A stretch of 64,000 nt of DNA from [Bacteroides] pectinophilus (GTDB lineage Bacteria > Bacillota > Clostridia > Lachnospirales > Lachnospiraceae), in the NCBI GenBank assembly GCA_025146925.1, contig CP102260.1, positions 2,035,389 through 2,099,388 on the forward strand, in the 5' to 3' direction. Positions 1 through 7,557 of the stretch are shown in pieces. Position 1 is the stretch's first letter, and each line of letters starts with the position of its first letter. The notes beneath the pieces are model-generated. The model was not told where the DNA came from and did not search any database. It saw only the letters and a program-made list of their open reading frames with translations. Made by a program: the position numbers and the translations under genes.

Positions 1-539
1 GAAAAATGTTCGATCCTCGGCTGGACGATGGTAAGCTCAACCGTGTCGATCTCATATAAGAAACCGAGCATGTCCAGAACTCCCAGTCCATAGATCATAA
101 GCTGGACATTCTGTTCTGCATCGACCACCACGCCCTTGCCGAGCTTCAGATCGATAATGTGTATCTTATGGGAATCGACCACCACCATATCTGCAGTACC
201 GAAGCAGTCCCTGATTCTGTGTGCAAGACTGACCTTCAGCTCCACTCCGATGAACGGGTCATCACAGTCCTTTCTTGCCTGTTCGATCTGGCCGATGTTA
301 TATTCCACGTAATCATCCACGGCTTCGAGCAGTTCATCCGAATAATAATCAGATACAGGTCTTTTAGTCCTTTTCTTCAGATACTTATTGATGAGGTACT
401 CCGCCATCGCATGCCCGGCACTCCCTTCTGCTGCGAAGGGAGATTCTTCGTCCGGGAACTGCTCCTCCAACAGTAACGATGGAGGGCATTCCAGACGTCT
501 TTTACCGGACGATGGGGAGAACCTTGCATGTCCGCCCAT
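1..539 (-). CDS. DUF2800 phage protein, PD-(D/E)XK nuclease-like (partial, 3' end off window)
   Basis: Only the first ~179 residues are present; the gene runs off the left edge. The protein begins MGGHARFSPSS and carries a Glu-Gly-Ser-Ala-Gly-His stretch near residue 37. A RecB/Cas4-like core follows: a Gly-Thr-Ala-Asp motif, then Ile-Asp-Leu-Lys followed by Gly-Lys-Gly, the D...DxK arrangement of PD-(D/E)XK nucleases. DUF2800 proteins are typical of the replication module of Firmicutes prophages, usually upstream of a single-strand-binding-like DUF2815 gene and a DNA polymerase. The start ATG overlaps the upstream stop in TAATG, so the two genes are probably translationally coupled. Assignment rests on motif and context. 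Confidence 0.85.
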   Translation of the reverse strand, partial: MGGHARFSPSSGKRRLECPPSLLLEEQFPDEESPFAAEGSAGHAMAEYLINKYLKKRTKRPVSDYYSDELLEAVDDYVEYNIGQIEQARKDCDDPFIGVELKVSLAHRIRDCFGTADMVVVDSHKIHIIDLKLGKGVVVDAEQNVQLMIYGLGVLDMLGFLYEIDTVELTIVQPRIEHF

Positions 540-880
540 TAGAGCACCTGCGCTTTCTCATACAGTTCCGGCAGTTTCTCATCAGGAACATCTGACAGCT
601 TCTGGAATCCGAACTGCTCGATCAGGTTCTTTACCTCCGAGGTCTTTCCTGATCTGGACTTGTCCGCAAGGAAGGCACGGACTGTCTTTCTGTCAACGGC
701 TGTCTCCTTCGGTGCAGCTTCTTCCTTCGGTGTATCTGCCACAGGAGTTTCCTTCTTTTCAGCCTTCTTCACAGGCTTCTCCTCTTTCTTTGGTGTATCT
801 TTCTGTGCTGCAACCATCTTTCTGATTCCGGCAGCAATCTGCTCGTAGCCCTCGGCCACTAATAACAATGCCTCACTCAT
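539..880 (-). CDS. Small Lys/Glu-rich phage protein upstream of DUF2800
   Basis: The protein is about 113 residues. Residues ~1-25 are a helical segment, ~26-60 a low-complexity Lys/Glu/Pro/Ala linker, and the C-terminus (VDRKTVRAFLADKSRSG...) looks like a small folded domain with a Lys-Ser-Arg-Ser-Gly-Lys-Thr stretch. The start is the ATG behind AAAGGAGAG; an upstream in-frame TTG lacks a ribosome site. Related proteins often precede DUF2800 and are sometimes labelled rRNA biogenesis protein rrp5, which seems to be a misnomer. Function is unknown; a role in phage replication is inferred only from position. Confidence 0.7.
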   Translation of the reverse strand: MSEALLLVAEGYEQIAAGIRKMVAAQKDTPKKEEKPVKKAEKKETPVADTPKEEAAPKETAVDRKTVRAFLADKSRSGKTSEVKNLIEQFGFQKLSDVPDEKLPELYEKAQVL

Positions 881-894
881 GGCGTTCTCTCCTT

Positions 895-1086
895 TCAAAT
901 GCGTGCCAGCTTCACATCACCTGTATACACATCGATCTTGTTTACGCTGGACTTGTACTTTCCCCAGTCCATCAGAATATGGAACGGGTACTCCTTTACT
1001 ACGGTTGCTTTTTTCGTTTTCTTTCCTGCAGTGACCATAAGACGTTCACCCGGATACAGTCCGTAACGGACATTAACTACTGACAT
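895..1086 (-). CDS. Small conserved phage/mobile-element protein (63 aa)
   Basis: This is a 63-residue basic protein starting MSVVNVRYGLYPGERLMV, probably a small beta-barrel. An AGGAGG site lies directly upstream of its ATG. It shares a Lys-Ala-Thr-Val-Val core with the split gene at 15,297-15,398, which may only reflect a common small-barrel fold. It sits in a tight minus-strand run between the DUF4406 gene and the Lys/Glu-rich protein, so one transcript is likely. No function is recognised. Confidence 0.65.
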   Translation of the reverse strand: MSVVNVRYGLYPGERLMVTAGKKTKKATVVKEYPFHILMDWGKYKSSVNKIDVYTGDVKLARI

Positions 1087-1096
1087 GGCGGACCTC

Positions 1097-1495
1097 CTAT
1101 CTCATGAGCTTCTGCCCCTTGATCAGGGAACGGTACTCATCACTGGCACGGTCATCAATCGGAAGCGTTTTGACACAGATCTGTTCAAAATTTCTGTCAT
1201 AAAGTCTTACAGGCTTCTTCATTTCCTTGGCATGTTCCAGTTCGAATCTCATGCCTTCCGTAATCTCAAAACCGAAAACATAGACCATATCGCATGTATC
1301 CATGAGTTCCAGTCCCATTTCAATTCCTGTCATTCTCTCGTTGGGATTCTTCTCATCAAGGAAGGTTGGAAAATAGATATGTGGTGCAACTGGGACATTC
1401 CCAGCTTTGGCAACGATCTTTGCGTAATATGCTGCCTTCTTTTTGTTCTCCTCGATGTTGCCCTGATACGGGCTACAGATAAAAATTTTCATCAT
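1097..1495 (-). CDS. DUF4406 family protein (nucleoside deoxyribosyltransferase-like fold)
   Basis: A 132-residue protein opening MMKIFICSPYQG, with a helix rich in Lys and Ala, then Pro-Val-Ala-Pro-His-Ile-Tyr-Phe-Pro and a Val-Phe-Gly motif before Glu-Gly-Met. This layout is that of DUF4406, which is related to nucleoside 2-deoxyribosyltransferases and common in prophages, where it may act in nucleotide metabolism. The activity has not been shown for this member. The stop precedes the next ATG by about ten bases, with the next ribosome site in the gap, indicating an operon. Confidence 0.85.
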   Translation of the reverse strand: MMKIFICSPYQGNIEENKKKAAYYAKIVAKAGNVPVAPHIYFPTFLDEKNPNERMTGIEMGLELMDTCDMVYVFGFEITEGMRFELEHAKEMKKPVRLYDRNFEQICVKTLPIDDRASDEYRSLIKGQKLMR

Positions 1496-1554
1496 AATAA
1501 TTCATCCTTTCTCATTCGGCTCTCATGGCCGTGGGGTTCTCGTAAATATAGTTC

Positions 1555-1887
1555 TTACAAAGCAAAATCACGAAGGATACTGTTCATCACCTCAAGATCG
1601 TCACCCTGAAGGGTGCTTTGCAGCTTTTTGAGCAGTTCTTGCTGTTTCGGTTTCAGGTAATTGCGACCGACATAATATCCGTCTGCCACTTTTACACCTC
1701 CACCATATCTGCCTCGGACTGTTTCGATTGGGTAAGCGAGAGACAGCTCTTCGATATCGTTTTTTATAGTCCGGACTGAAACGTCAAACTCAAATGCCAG
1801 ATTATCAATCTTGTCCTGTCTTCTCTGACACAGAACCTTTAAGATTGCTTCCCTGCGCTCACTTGGTGTCATGCTTTTCTTTGCCAT
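1555..1887 (-). CDS. HTH (DeoR/HTH_11-type) regulator
   Basis: 110 residues. The N-terminal ~60 residues form a winged helix-turn-helix of the DeoR/HTH_11 type (REAILKVLCQRRQDKIDNLA...VRTIKNDIEELSLAYPIE), followed by a Gly-rich wing (RGRYGGGVKVADG) and a C-terminal helical pair. There is no WYL or sugar-phosphate sensor domain, so it is a DNA-binding domain with a short tail. It is the first gene of the leftward DUF4406-DUF2800 run and may control it. A GAGGTGAGCG ribosome site precedes the ATG. Confidence 0.8.
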   Translation of the reverse strand: MAKKSMTPSERREAILKVLCQRRQDKIDNLAFEFDVSVRTIKNDIEELSLAYPIETVRGRYGGGVKVADGYYVGRNYLKPKQQELLKKLQSTLQGDDLEVMNSILRDFAL

Positions 1888-2289
1888 CTCTCGCTCACCT
1901 CCTTTCTGTTCCCTTGCTTTGTGACTAAAGAATAATTTTTAAAGGTGCAGACTTTTTGCACGATTAAAAATAAATTTCAAAAATTTTTTCAGATACATCA
2001 AAACTTCATCTTTTTATGCCTAATGACTTATTCTCCTTGCCGTTTCATTTATTTCGCAAAATATAATCAGGCGAATGGAGAATATATAAGGGGGACTTTT
2101 TCATCATTAACGATTTGTTATTAGCAGCATAAAAAATGATCTGCTTAACCAACCTAATAATTTCTGACCGATTTATCTTGATACAAAATTTAAAATAGCC
2201 ATTCGTGTTTCATAATCTGACGTGCATTTTCATCCTTCTGTGTAATGTAGAAACAACTCACGGTTTCAAAAACGATCTCAAAAAAGGAC
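1888..2289. other. AT-rich gene-free stretch with small inverted repeat
   Basis: No supported gene was found in these ~400 bases; open frames here are short and lack ribosome sites. The one clear structure is an inverted repeat with GTGCA/TGCAC arms at 1945-1961, just upstream of the HTH gene at 1555-1887. It is a plausible operator for that regulator. The rest looks like promoter and spacer sequence. Confidence 0.4.
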
Positions 2290-2363
2290 AAAAAAATAGC
2301 CAGGGCACATTACCAAGGGAAACAAGATCGTTCTTATTTCCTCTGGTAATCTGCTCTGGCTAT
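2290..2363 (-). terminator. Long-stem rho-independent terminator
   Basis: Arms ATAGCCAG and CTGGCTAT bracket inner arms ATTACCA/TGGTAAT, giving an imperfect stem of about 20 bp. On the minus strand it is followed by seven T residues (complement of 2290-2296). It lies just downstream of the zinc-ribbon gene. Confidence 0.8.
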
Positions 2364-2416
2364 GTGGTAGCTGTTTTTATTCAAACGCCCCTATTGCTCA
2401 GTCAGCAAATTGTTAT

Positions 2417-2617
2417 TCAATTATTTACAACCATCTTATAGGCATTTTTACAGGCCTTATTTTCAACGGCTGTCATCTTATCCCAGTCAACCAACAGGTA
2501 TCTTCCACAATTGTGACATCCTACTGATGATTTCCCTGATGCGCTTTCGTACGCTATTACTTTTCCTTTTTTACATATGGGGCAGGAAATTACCCCTTTT
2601 ACTTTTTCTGTTACCAT
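2417..2617 (-). CDS. Small zinc-ribbon protein
   Basis: 66 residues with two Cys pairs, CPIC near residues 12-15 and CHNC near residues 34-37, spaced as in a zinc ribbon. Proteins of this kind are common in prophages and plasmids. The start ATG has an AGGAGG site that overlaps the stop of the upstream XRE gene, so the two are likely co-transcribed and coupled. A strong terminator follows. No specific role can be assigned. Confidence 0.75.
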   Translation of the reverse strand: MVTEKVKGVISCPICKKGKVIAYESASGKSSVGCHNCGRYLLVDWDKMTAVENKACKNAYKMVVNN

Positions 2618-2633
2618 GTTCAGGCTGCACCTC

Positions 2634-3398
2634 CTAGTTAAATGGCAATTCTTCCGTATTATTACGATTTAAAAAGTCTCCAATTGCTTTTCGTGCTGAT
2701 TCTCTTAACTGAATATCTTTATCGTGCCTTTGTACGCATTCATAAAAATCACTCAGAGCAAAAAATATCGCACCGTCTTTTTCCAATGTGGAACACAACG
2801 GAATAATATAGTTATTACTTGGTCCATTGTCCGTTGCAGAGTATAATTCATAAACCACTTTTTCTTCATTTTCAACTGTCTCTATGCACTTGAACAGAAG
2901 AACAATATGAAGTGTATCTACAAACGCATAAAAATTTTCTTTTGTTGCTTTAAGATTTCTTTGGGAATCAAATAAGGATACATATCTATCTGTAATATTT
3001 GATGTAACTATTTTTTCTTCAACATTGCATTCCAGATCATCCCATTCAGGTAAATCTAATGGATCCTTAACCGCATCGTAGCTGGAAAATTTACTCCATG
3101 TTATTTCATGAACATCTGTTTCCAGTTTCAATTCATGCAGGAATTTCACAAGATAAAACAAATTATCATTTGATTTGCTGAAATCACCGCCAACAAGCAT
3201 ATCTACACTTACACCAAGTTTTTCTGCAAGTTTCCATATTAAATCAATTCCCGGCATTGATTCATTTTCAGGCTTTGCCATTTTGGATAAATATCCAGTA
3301 CTGATACCTACTGAATTTTCAAGCTCACCTATTTTTATATTTTTTTCTTTTATCAAAGTCGTTATATTGTTCATTAATCTGCTTCTGTCAAACTCCAT
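2634..3398 (-). CDS. XRE-family regulator with long C-terminal domain
   Basis: 254 residues. Residues ~1-70 are a Cro/CI-type helix-turn-helix (NITTLIKEKNIKIGELENSVGISTGYLSKMAKPE...) followed by an LG-V-S-VDMLVGGDF segment typical of XRE repressors. The remaining ~180 residues are acidic, alpha/beta in appearance and not recognised. The ATG follows AGGAGG, and a good sigma-A promoter lies upstream at 3423-3450. Together with the ImmA gene and the second XRE gene it forms a block resembling a phage lysogeny switch. Confidence 0.85.
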   Translation of the reverse strand: MEFDRSRLMNNITTLIKEKNIKIGELENSVGISTGYLSKMAKPENESMPGIDLIWKLAEKLGVSVDMLVGGDFSKSNDNLFYLVKFLHELKLETDVHEITWSKFSSYDAVKDPLDLPEWDDLECNVEEKIVTSNITDRYVSLFDSQRNLKATKENFYAFVDTLHIVLLFKCIETVENEEKVVYELYSATDNGPSNNYIIPLCSTLEKDGAIFFALSDFYECVQRHDKDIQLRESARKAIGDFLNRNNTEELPFN

Positions 3399-3422
3399 TT
3401 TATCTACCTCCTGTTACATACT

Positions 3423-3450
3423 ATTATACGTTATTTGAATTATATGTCAA
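3423..3450 (-). promoter_or_regulatory. Sigma-A promoter for the XRE gene at 2634-3398
   Basis: Minus-strand TTGACA (complement of 3445-3450) and TATAAT (complement of 3423-3428), separated by 16 bp; both hexamers are perfect. Confidence 0.8.
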
Positions 3451-3545
3451 TATTTATTTATTTTAGGACTATATTTCTTGTATCGAAATATAATTCATAT
3501 ATTTTATTTATTTTCCTATTTTTCATGGTTTGTAGAATTATATTC

Positions 3546-3563
3546 GTCAACCCCTTGGTTGAC
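3546..3563. promoter_or_regulatory. Operator-like palindrome GTCAACC-N4-GGTTGAC
   Basis: A perfect 7-bp inverted repeat with a 4-bp centre, upstream of the XRE gene at 2634-3398. The half site GTCAAC recurs three times upstream of the other XRE gene (4951-4956, 4958-4963 and 5006-5011), so both loci probably bind the same prophage regulator. Confidence 0.6.
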
Positions 3564-3579
3564 ACATTATTTATAATAG

Positions 3580-3602
3580 AAGCACCCCTTTTCGAGGTGC
3601 TT
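3580..3602 (-). terminator. Hairpin after the ImmA/IrrE gene
   Basis: AAGCACC/GGTGCTT arms just past the stop of the metallopeptidase gene. There is no clear T run, so it could be a weak terminator or an mRNA end. Confidence 0.5.
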
Positions 3603-3606
3603 ATGC

Positions 3607-4413
3607 TTACAGTGAGATAACACTACTCGGATAACCAATTGTAAAAAGCGTTTTCTGTTTAACTGGTGACTTTGCAAAATCAAATCCCAGCTGTTTAATT
3701 CTAATCTTTGCCGACTCTGATGATACATTAAAGATTTCTGCCACTTCTGTTGCCAGCATTTCCAACTCAAATCCCGGAAACTCTTCTCTGAGTCTTTTTC
3801 TTAATTCTTTATCACCACAGACCTGTCTCATTGCAGTTCTCGGCATAAGGATCGCTGCACTGAAATATTTAGCCTGATGTTCAAGCCAGTCATGATCTGA
3901 ACATAACTGCTTGCGCCCATTGCTCTGCGCTGCTTCCCCACCTTCTATGTCTGTTTTTCTACAAGCAGTTGATGTTTGTTCCAAATTATCGAACAGAACC
4001 AGCTGATTCGGGTCTCTGTAAAAATACGACTGCTGATAAATCCAGTGTCCTGATTCGTGCCCCATCGTTGAACGGAAGCGGTGCTCGTCCGTCAGCAATG
4101 TGTTATCGATCATGACCGTTCCCCTTCCGGCAAATATATATTCTGCACGTTTTGCATCTGCATCATATACCGGAACCTTGTTGCTGTCATTGAAGACCAT
4201 TCTTCCAAGAATGAGTCCGCAATGAGTCAGATTATTATACTCTGGTGTCAATCCCAGATAGAACTCTGCGAATTCCTCAATATTAACTTCTTTAGGATTG
4301 TTCAGTACATCCGGATCAAAATCTCGGATGAACATTTCTGCATCTGATTCAATATCCTCATGGGATAAAATGGGAACACCATTACTTCTGCATCTAAACT
4401 GTGGTTCATACAT
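3607..4413 (-). CDS. ImmA/IrrE family metallopeptidase
   Basis: 268 residues. A zinc-protease motif HESGH near residues 114-118 (in MGHESGHWIYQ) is of the HExxH type of the ImmA/IrrE (COG2856) family. A downstream acidic segment contains DHDWLEHQAKYFSAAILMP, which matches the region after the motif in ImmA. In ICEBs1, ImmA cleaves the partner repressor ImmR to relieve repression; here the gene directly follows an XRE gene with a few bases between them, so the same partnership is inferred. The C-terminal ~60 residues look like a small helical DNA-binding extension. Confidence 0.9.
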   Translation of the reverse strand: MYEPQFRCRSNGVPILSHEDIESDAEMFIRDFDPDVLNNPKEVNIEEFAEFYLGLTPEYNNLTHCGLILGRMVFNDSNKVPVYDADAKRAEYIFAGRGTVMIDNTLLTDEHRFRSTMGHESGHWIYQQSYFYRDPNQLVLFDNLEQTSTACRKTDIEGGEAAQSNGRKQLCSDHDWLEHQAKYFSAAILMPRTAMRQVCGDKELRKRLREEFPGFELEMLATEVAEIFNVSSESAKIRIKQLGFDFAKSPVKQKTLFTIGYPSSVISL

Positions 4414-4422
4414 AGGCTGCTA

Positions 4423-4824
4423 CTACCCCTTTCGAGCTCTTAATTCGTCAAGAAGTACCTGCCACTCTGCCTCCCCTGCTCCTGTTTCTTTAGATAATCT
4501 CAGTGCCTCAAGCACATAAGGATTTGATGCATAATCGACACAATCCTGTGGTATTAACACATCATTCGATGTTCTTGCTTCCGCTGCCATATCATAAAGT
4601 GTATAAGTCTGGGTTTCAGATAACATGAGGAATTTTGCCAGTTTCTCAATTCTCTCATTTGTCAGGGTACTTTTTCTACCCTTCTCCACTTCACTTAGGA
4701 ATTGTGGAGATACTTCGATTGCTTTTGCTGTTTCTCTTAGTGATTTTCTTTTCTCTTTTCGTATCGTTTCAATATACTTTCCAAAACTTACCTTTTCGTT
4801 CTCATTCATACTATTCAACCGCAC
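4423..4824 (-). CDS. XRE-family repressor, partner of the ImmA gene
   Basis: 133 residues. Residues ~10-68 form a Cro/CI helix-turn-helix (FGKYIETIRKEKRKSLRETAKAIEVSPQFLSEVEKGRKSTLTNERIEKLAKFL). The tail is acidic and helical, a likely target for the metallopeptidase encoded next. Upstream (4951-5020) is a promoter studded with GTCAAC half sites, consistent with autoregulation. It is probably the prophage's main repressor, an ImmR-like role inferred from gene order. Confidence 0.85.
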   Translation of the reverse strand: MRLNSMNENEKVSFGKYIETIRKEKRKSLRETAKAIEVSPQFLSEVEKGRKSTLTNERIEKLAKFLMLSETQTYTLYDMAAEARTSNDVLIPQDCVDYASNPYVLEALRLSKETGAGEAEWQVLLDELRARKG

Positions 4825-4950
4825 TTTCTAATTAATTTTAATATTCATTCTTATACATTGGTTTTCTTTACACTTTATTTGATTTAATGTGCGTCATCCA
4901 TATTAATTATAATAATTTGGTAAGCTACATTTGGCATTGTAGAATGCTGT

Positions 4951-5020
4951 GTCAACTGTCAACTGAACGGTTGACACTATTAATATATCAAAAGGGGGTA
5001 TTACTGTCAACCCCCTTTTG
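4951..5020 (-). promoter_or_regulatory. Promoter, GTCAAC operators and G/C hairpin upstream of the XRE gene
   Basis: Minus-strand TTGACA (complement of 5005-5010) and TATATT (complement of 4982-4987) are 17 bp apart. GTCAAC half sites lie at 4951-4956, 4958-4963 (as an inverted pair with GTTGAC at 4970-4975) and 5006-5011. A hairpin with CAAAAGGGGG/CCCCCTTTTG arms spans 4989-5020. It could terminate transcription from the split gene above, while its loop contains the -35 box. Confidence 0.65.
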
Positions 5021-5032
5021 CGAATTTACATT

Positions 5033-5164
5033 TCAATGCCAGTAATCGTATGGAGAGTTAGCTTTTTTCTGAACTTTTTCTCCAGGCAGCGTTGCTTCTG
5101 CCTGTTCTCTTGTTGGAAAAATTCTGCCTTCTCTTAACTGGATGCCACCGCCTTCATCAAATCG
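5033..5164 (-). pseudogene. C-terminal fragment of the gene split by the IME
   Basis: An open frame without a start codon encodes RFDEGGGIQLREGRIF and continues to a terminal SPYDYWH before TGA. It joins in frame to the N-terminal 34 codons at 15,297-15,398 across the shared 6 bp, restoring a 76-residue protein that contains GDFYISRFDEGGGIQL. Small proteins of this type occur in phages and conjugative elements of gut Firmicutes; their role is unknown. The fragment is separated from its promoter by the 10-kb IME. Confidence 0.8.
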
Positions 5165-5165
5165 T
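5160..5165. repeat. IME left attachment repeat (attL core)
   Basis: AATCGT, identical to 15,295-15,300. Collapsing the two copies restores the reading frame of the split gene. Confidence 0.75.
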
Positions 5166-5241
5166 AATTTGTGGAGAGATTTCCTGAACTTTCCGTGTTT
5201 TTCAAGGCATGCAGAGCCTTGTATGATGAAATGATATGTAT

Positions 5242-5291
5242 TTTCCCTTATTTTTGCCCTTGTGAGATAATCGTGAGGGAAATAAGGGAAA
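5242..5291. repeat. Left-end integrase arm-type repeats
   Basis: TTTCCCTTA at 5242-5250 and GCCCTT at 5256-5261 face AGGGAAATAAGGGAAA at 5276-5291. The outer arms form a perfect 12-bp inverted repeat. The same motif family occurs at the right end (15,121-15,199). The hairpin may also terminate the integrase gene. Confidence 0.6.
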
Positions 5292-5298
5292 TTTCTTT

Positions 5299-6594
5299 TT
5301 AGTCATTGCCTGCCACTTTGTCGAGAAGCCTTGCCGAATCTCGCTTAGCTTTTCTGGTGGAGTGAGCATAGACATTCATAGTGGTACTGACATCTGAGTG
5401 TCCTAACAGTTCCTGCACATCCTTTGGAGCAGCTCCGTTTGAAAGCAAGTTGCTTGTATAGGTGTGTCTTAACTGGTGAAAATGAAATCCTTCAAATCCC
5501 TCCAGCCTATTGGAAACTGACCGGCACACAAGACCAAGTGTGCTTGGTAATTCAAGGCAACCATCCGGTCTTAAGCAGACAAATGATATTTCCTTATATT
5601 CTTCAGGAACAGCCTGTGTTCCATCCAGATGATAATATTCATAATACACTCTGTTTTTGTCCTGTACTTCTTTGTAGTAATTGCGGTGATAGAGTTCACC
5701 ATACTGCATCCGGTTTTTAAGCTGTTCTTTTCTTGCTTCTTTCAGTATGCCTGCTAGCGTATCTCCGAAATCAACAATTCTTACTTTTTTTCGTTTGGTA
5801 GGTCCAATGATGTTCTTGTGTCTAGCTCCATCATAACGGATACTTCTCTTGATAGTCAGGTATTGTTCCTCAAGATTAATATCCTGCCATGTAAGACCAC
5901 AAACCTCACCGATGCGAAGCCCTGCGTAATATGCTATCTGAATTGGCAGTATTGCTGGGGGATTCTTTTCTTCAAGGTATTTTATTAACCTCTGGTAATC
6001 TTCGTGTGAAATTGGCTGAACACCTTCTTCAATGTCATCATCCGAAAATAAATCCACATCCTCCGCCTGTTTTTTCAGCTTGATATACTGCATTGGATTG
6101 AAAGTAATAAACTGCTTTGGAAATACTGCAAATCGGAAAGCCTGCTGTAATACAGCAGAAAATGAATGGATATAATCCTTGCTGTATCCCTTTTTGACAG
6201 TTCCATCCGGATATTCGCCACCAAATGTCAGTAAATCAAAGAATGACTGTAAATGTTCCGCAGTAACATTTTTTAACTTTCTGTCAGCAATAGGATGTTT
6301 CTTGATAACCCTTATTGCACCGAGATAGTTTTCAACAGTTCCATTGCTTAATGTCCCTGTCTTTAGTTCTTCCTCAGACCATAAATTAAGTAAATCACCT
6401 ACAGTGAGATTATCTGTCTTAGCAACAAACTTTTTATTATCATAATCATCCATTGCCTGACGGAGCAGTTTTTCCGTTTCACTCTTGCTTTCTGTTCCAG
6501 CGTATTCTTTCTGAACCAGATTGCCGCTTTGATCTTCTACATAGAAGCGGTAGTACCATTTTTTTCCTTTTTTTCTTACAGATCCTTTTGCCAT
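5299..6594 (-). CDS. int: Tyrosine integrase of the IME
   Basis: 431 residues from the ATG preceded by AAGGAGA. Residues ~1-50 are an AP2-like arm-binding domain (GSVRKKGKKWYYRFYVED), ~60-170 a SAM-like core-binding domain, and ~195-425 the phage-integrase catalytic domain. Visible catalytic elements are the Arg in AGLRIGEVCGLTW, a Lys in the TKRKK stretch, the HQLRH box and LGHSDVSTTMNVYAH with the nucleophilic Tyr. It belongs to the Tn916/Lactococcus-type group and should excise and integrate the IME by recombination at the short repeat. The stop lies about 130 bp from the element's left end. Confidence 0.95.
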   Translation of the reverse strand: MAKGSVRKKGKKWYYRFYVEDQSGNLVQKEYAGTESKSETEKLLRQAMDDYDNKKFVAKTDNLTVGDLLNLWSEEELKTGTLSNGTVENYLGAIRVIKKHPIADRKLKNVTAEHLQSFFDLLTFGGEYPDGTVKKGYSKDYIHSFSAVLQQAFRFAVFPKQFITFNPMQYIKLKKQAEDVDLFSDDDIEEGVQPISHEDYQRLIKYLEEKNPPAILPIQIAYYAGLRIGEVCGLTWQDINLEEQYLTIKRSIRYDGARHKNIIGPTKRKKVRIVDFGDTLAGILKEARKEQLKNRMQYGELYHRNYYKEVQDKNRVYYEYYHLDGTQAVPEEYKEISFVCLRPDGCLELPSTLGLVCRSVSNRLEGFEGFHFHQLRHTYTSNLLSNGAAPKDVQELLGHSDVSTTMNVYAHSTRKAKRDSARLLDKVAGND

Positions 6595-6659
6595 AATCGT
6601 GTTTCTCCTTTCGATATTCGACAATCGGAACTGATGAAATGCTTCTTGCGTGTAGGCAT

Positions 6660-6679
6660 CTTATGGACAAGTCCATAAG
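6660..6679. promoter_or_regulatory. Perfect palindrome upstream of int
   Basis: Arms CTTATGGAC/GTCCATAAG with a 2-bp centre, in the 160 bases between the XRE gene and the integrase start. It could be an operator or a weak terminator; nothing else was seen in this gap. Confidence 0.4.
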
Positions 6680-6754
6680 CCAATTCGCCGCTCGTCAAAT
6701 CTGTAAACAGCTTGACTCGCTTGTGCTCATTGTATCATAACTCCGGTTGTCGTT

Positions 6755-7372
6755 CTATACCGAATCGGAATTATCTTCTAAGAGATTGGATAGTCTCTGT
6801 GCCGCCACATCCGGATTCTTGGAATATGTTCTTATGATGTCAGCTATATCATTGAATGCGTTTACTGAGTGAGTAATCTCTCTCAGAAACATTATTTCGT
6901 TATATTCCTGATTGGATTCAAACCCCATCTTTGCTGCTACATCTGCATATTCTGTATTTCCCTTGAAATTATTGCAGGCATTGGTAAATGAATCAGCAAA
7001 GAGCTTGTATTCGTTTAATACTGCCAGCAACAGGTTCTTGGCAAAATCTCCTTCTGCGTTATCAAGGTTTGTTGGAAGGTTTTCGATAATACCTGTCATT
7101 GCGTCTTTTATAAGAAGTTCTTTCTTATCTGTTATATCTGTTTCGTAGCTGTCAGTTTCACCTTTGAGCCATTCCACAGATACATGAAGTGCTTCGGAAA
7201 GTCCTTCCAGTACCATCTTCTTGGTATTGTCGATTGTTCCGGCTTCATAACGCTGTATGGTGGAAGCGGTGACTCCCATCTTGTCTGCAACATAAGGTTG
7301 TGTAAGGTTTAATTCTGTTCTTCGGCTTTTAGCCCTCTCACCGATAATCCGGCGAAGTTCCTTATCCTTCAT
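6755..7372 (-). CDS. XRE-family repressor of the IME
   Basis: 205 residues from the ATG that follows AAGGAGG. The N-terminal ~65 residues are a helix-turn-helix (RRIIGERAKSRRTELNLTQPYVADKMGVTASTIQRYEAGTID). The C-terminal ~140 residues are helical, acidic and unrecognised. The gene is divergent from the Xis-like gene, and the space between them contains two copies of an ATTGCA-N3-TGCAAT operator. It is inferred to repress its own and the xis promoter and so hold the element integrated. Confidence 0.85.
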   Translation of the reverse strand: MKDKELRRIIGERAKSRRTELNLTQPYVADKMGVTASTIQRYEAGTIDNTKKMVLEGLSEALHVSVEWLKGETDSYETDITDKKELLIKDAMTGIIENLPTNLDNAEGDFAKNLLLAVLNEYKLFADSFTNACNNFKGNTEYADVAAKMGFESNQEYNEIMFLREITHSVNAFNDIADIIRTYSKNPDVAAQRLSNLLEDNSDSV

Positions 7373-7414
7373 GTTGTCTGCCTCCTTTTTGATTATTCCT
7401 TTCGGTATGTTCAT

Positions 7415-7541
7415 ACTATATCATATAAAAATTAAAATTGCAATATGCAATACTATAATCATCTTTACAATTTCGTAACGCTTGACAATAAAATATAAAT
7501 GCGATATACTGACAGAAAAAATAAATTGCATAATGCAATTT
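7415..7541. promoter_or_regulatory. Divergent promoters with paired ATTGCA-N3-TGCAAT operators
   Basis: Plus strand: TTGACA at 7482-7487 and TATACT at 7505-7510, 17 bp apart, drive the Xis-like gene. Minus strand: TTGCAA and TATAGT, also 17 bp apart, drive the XRE gene. Palindromes at 7437-7451 (6-bp arms) and 7523-7541 (8-bp arms) share the same half site and cover the minus -35 region and the plus start region respectively. This is a compact repressor switch. Confidence 0.75.
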
Positions 7542-7557
7542 TAAAGGAGGCGGTTAA

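Noticed and set aside
2205-2441. Plus-strand frame of 78 codons
   Set aside because: It passes through the long terminator stem and overlaps the zinc-ribbon gene antisense; no ribosome site.
5242-5291. Left-end repeats as the whole IME terminal inverted repeat of a transposase-type element
   Set aside because: The element has a tyrosine integrase and a 6-bp direct repeat at its borders; the inverted repeats lie inside the ends and fit arm sites better.
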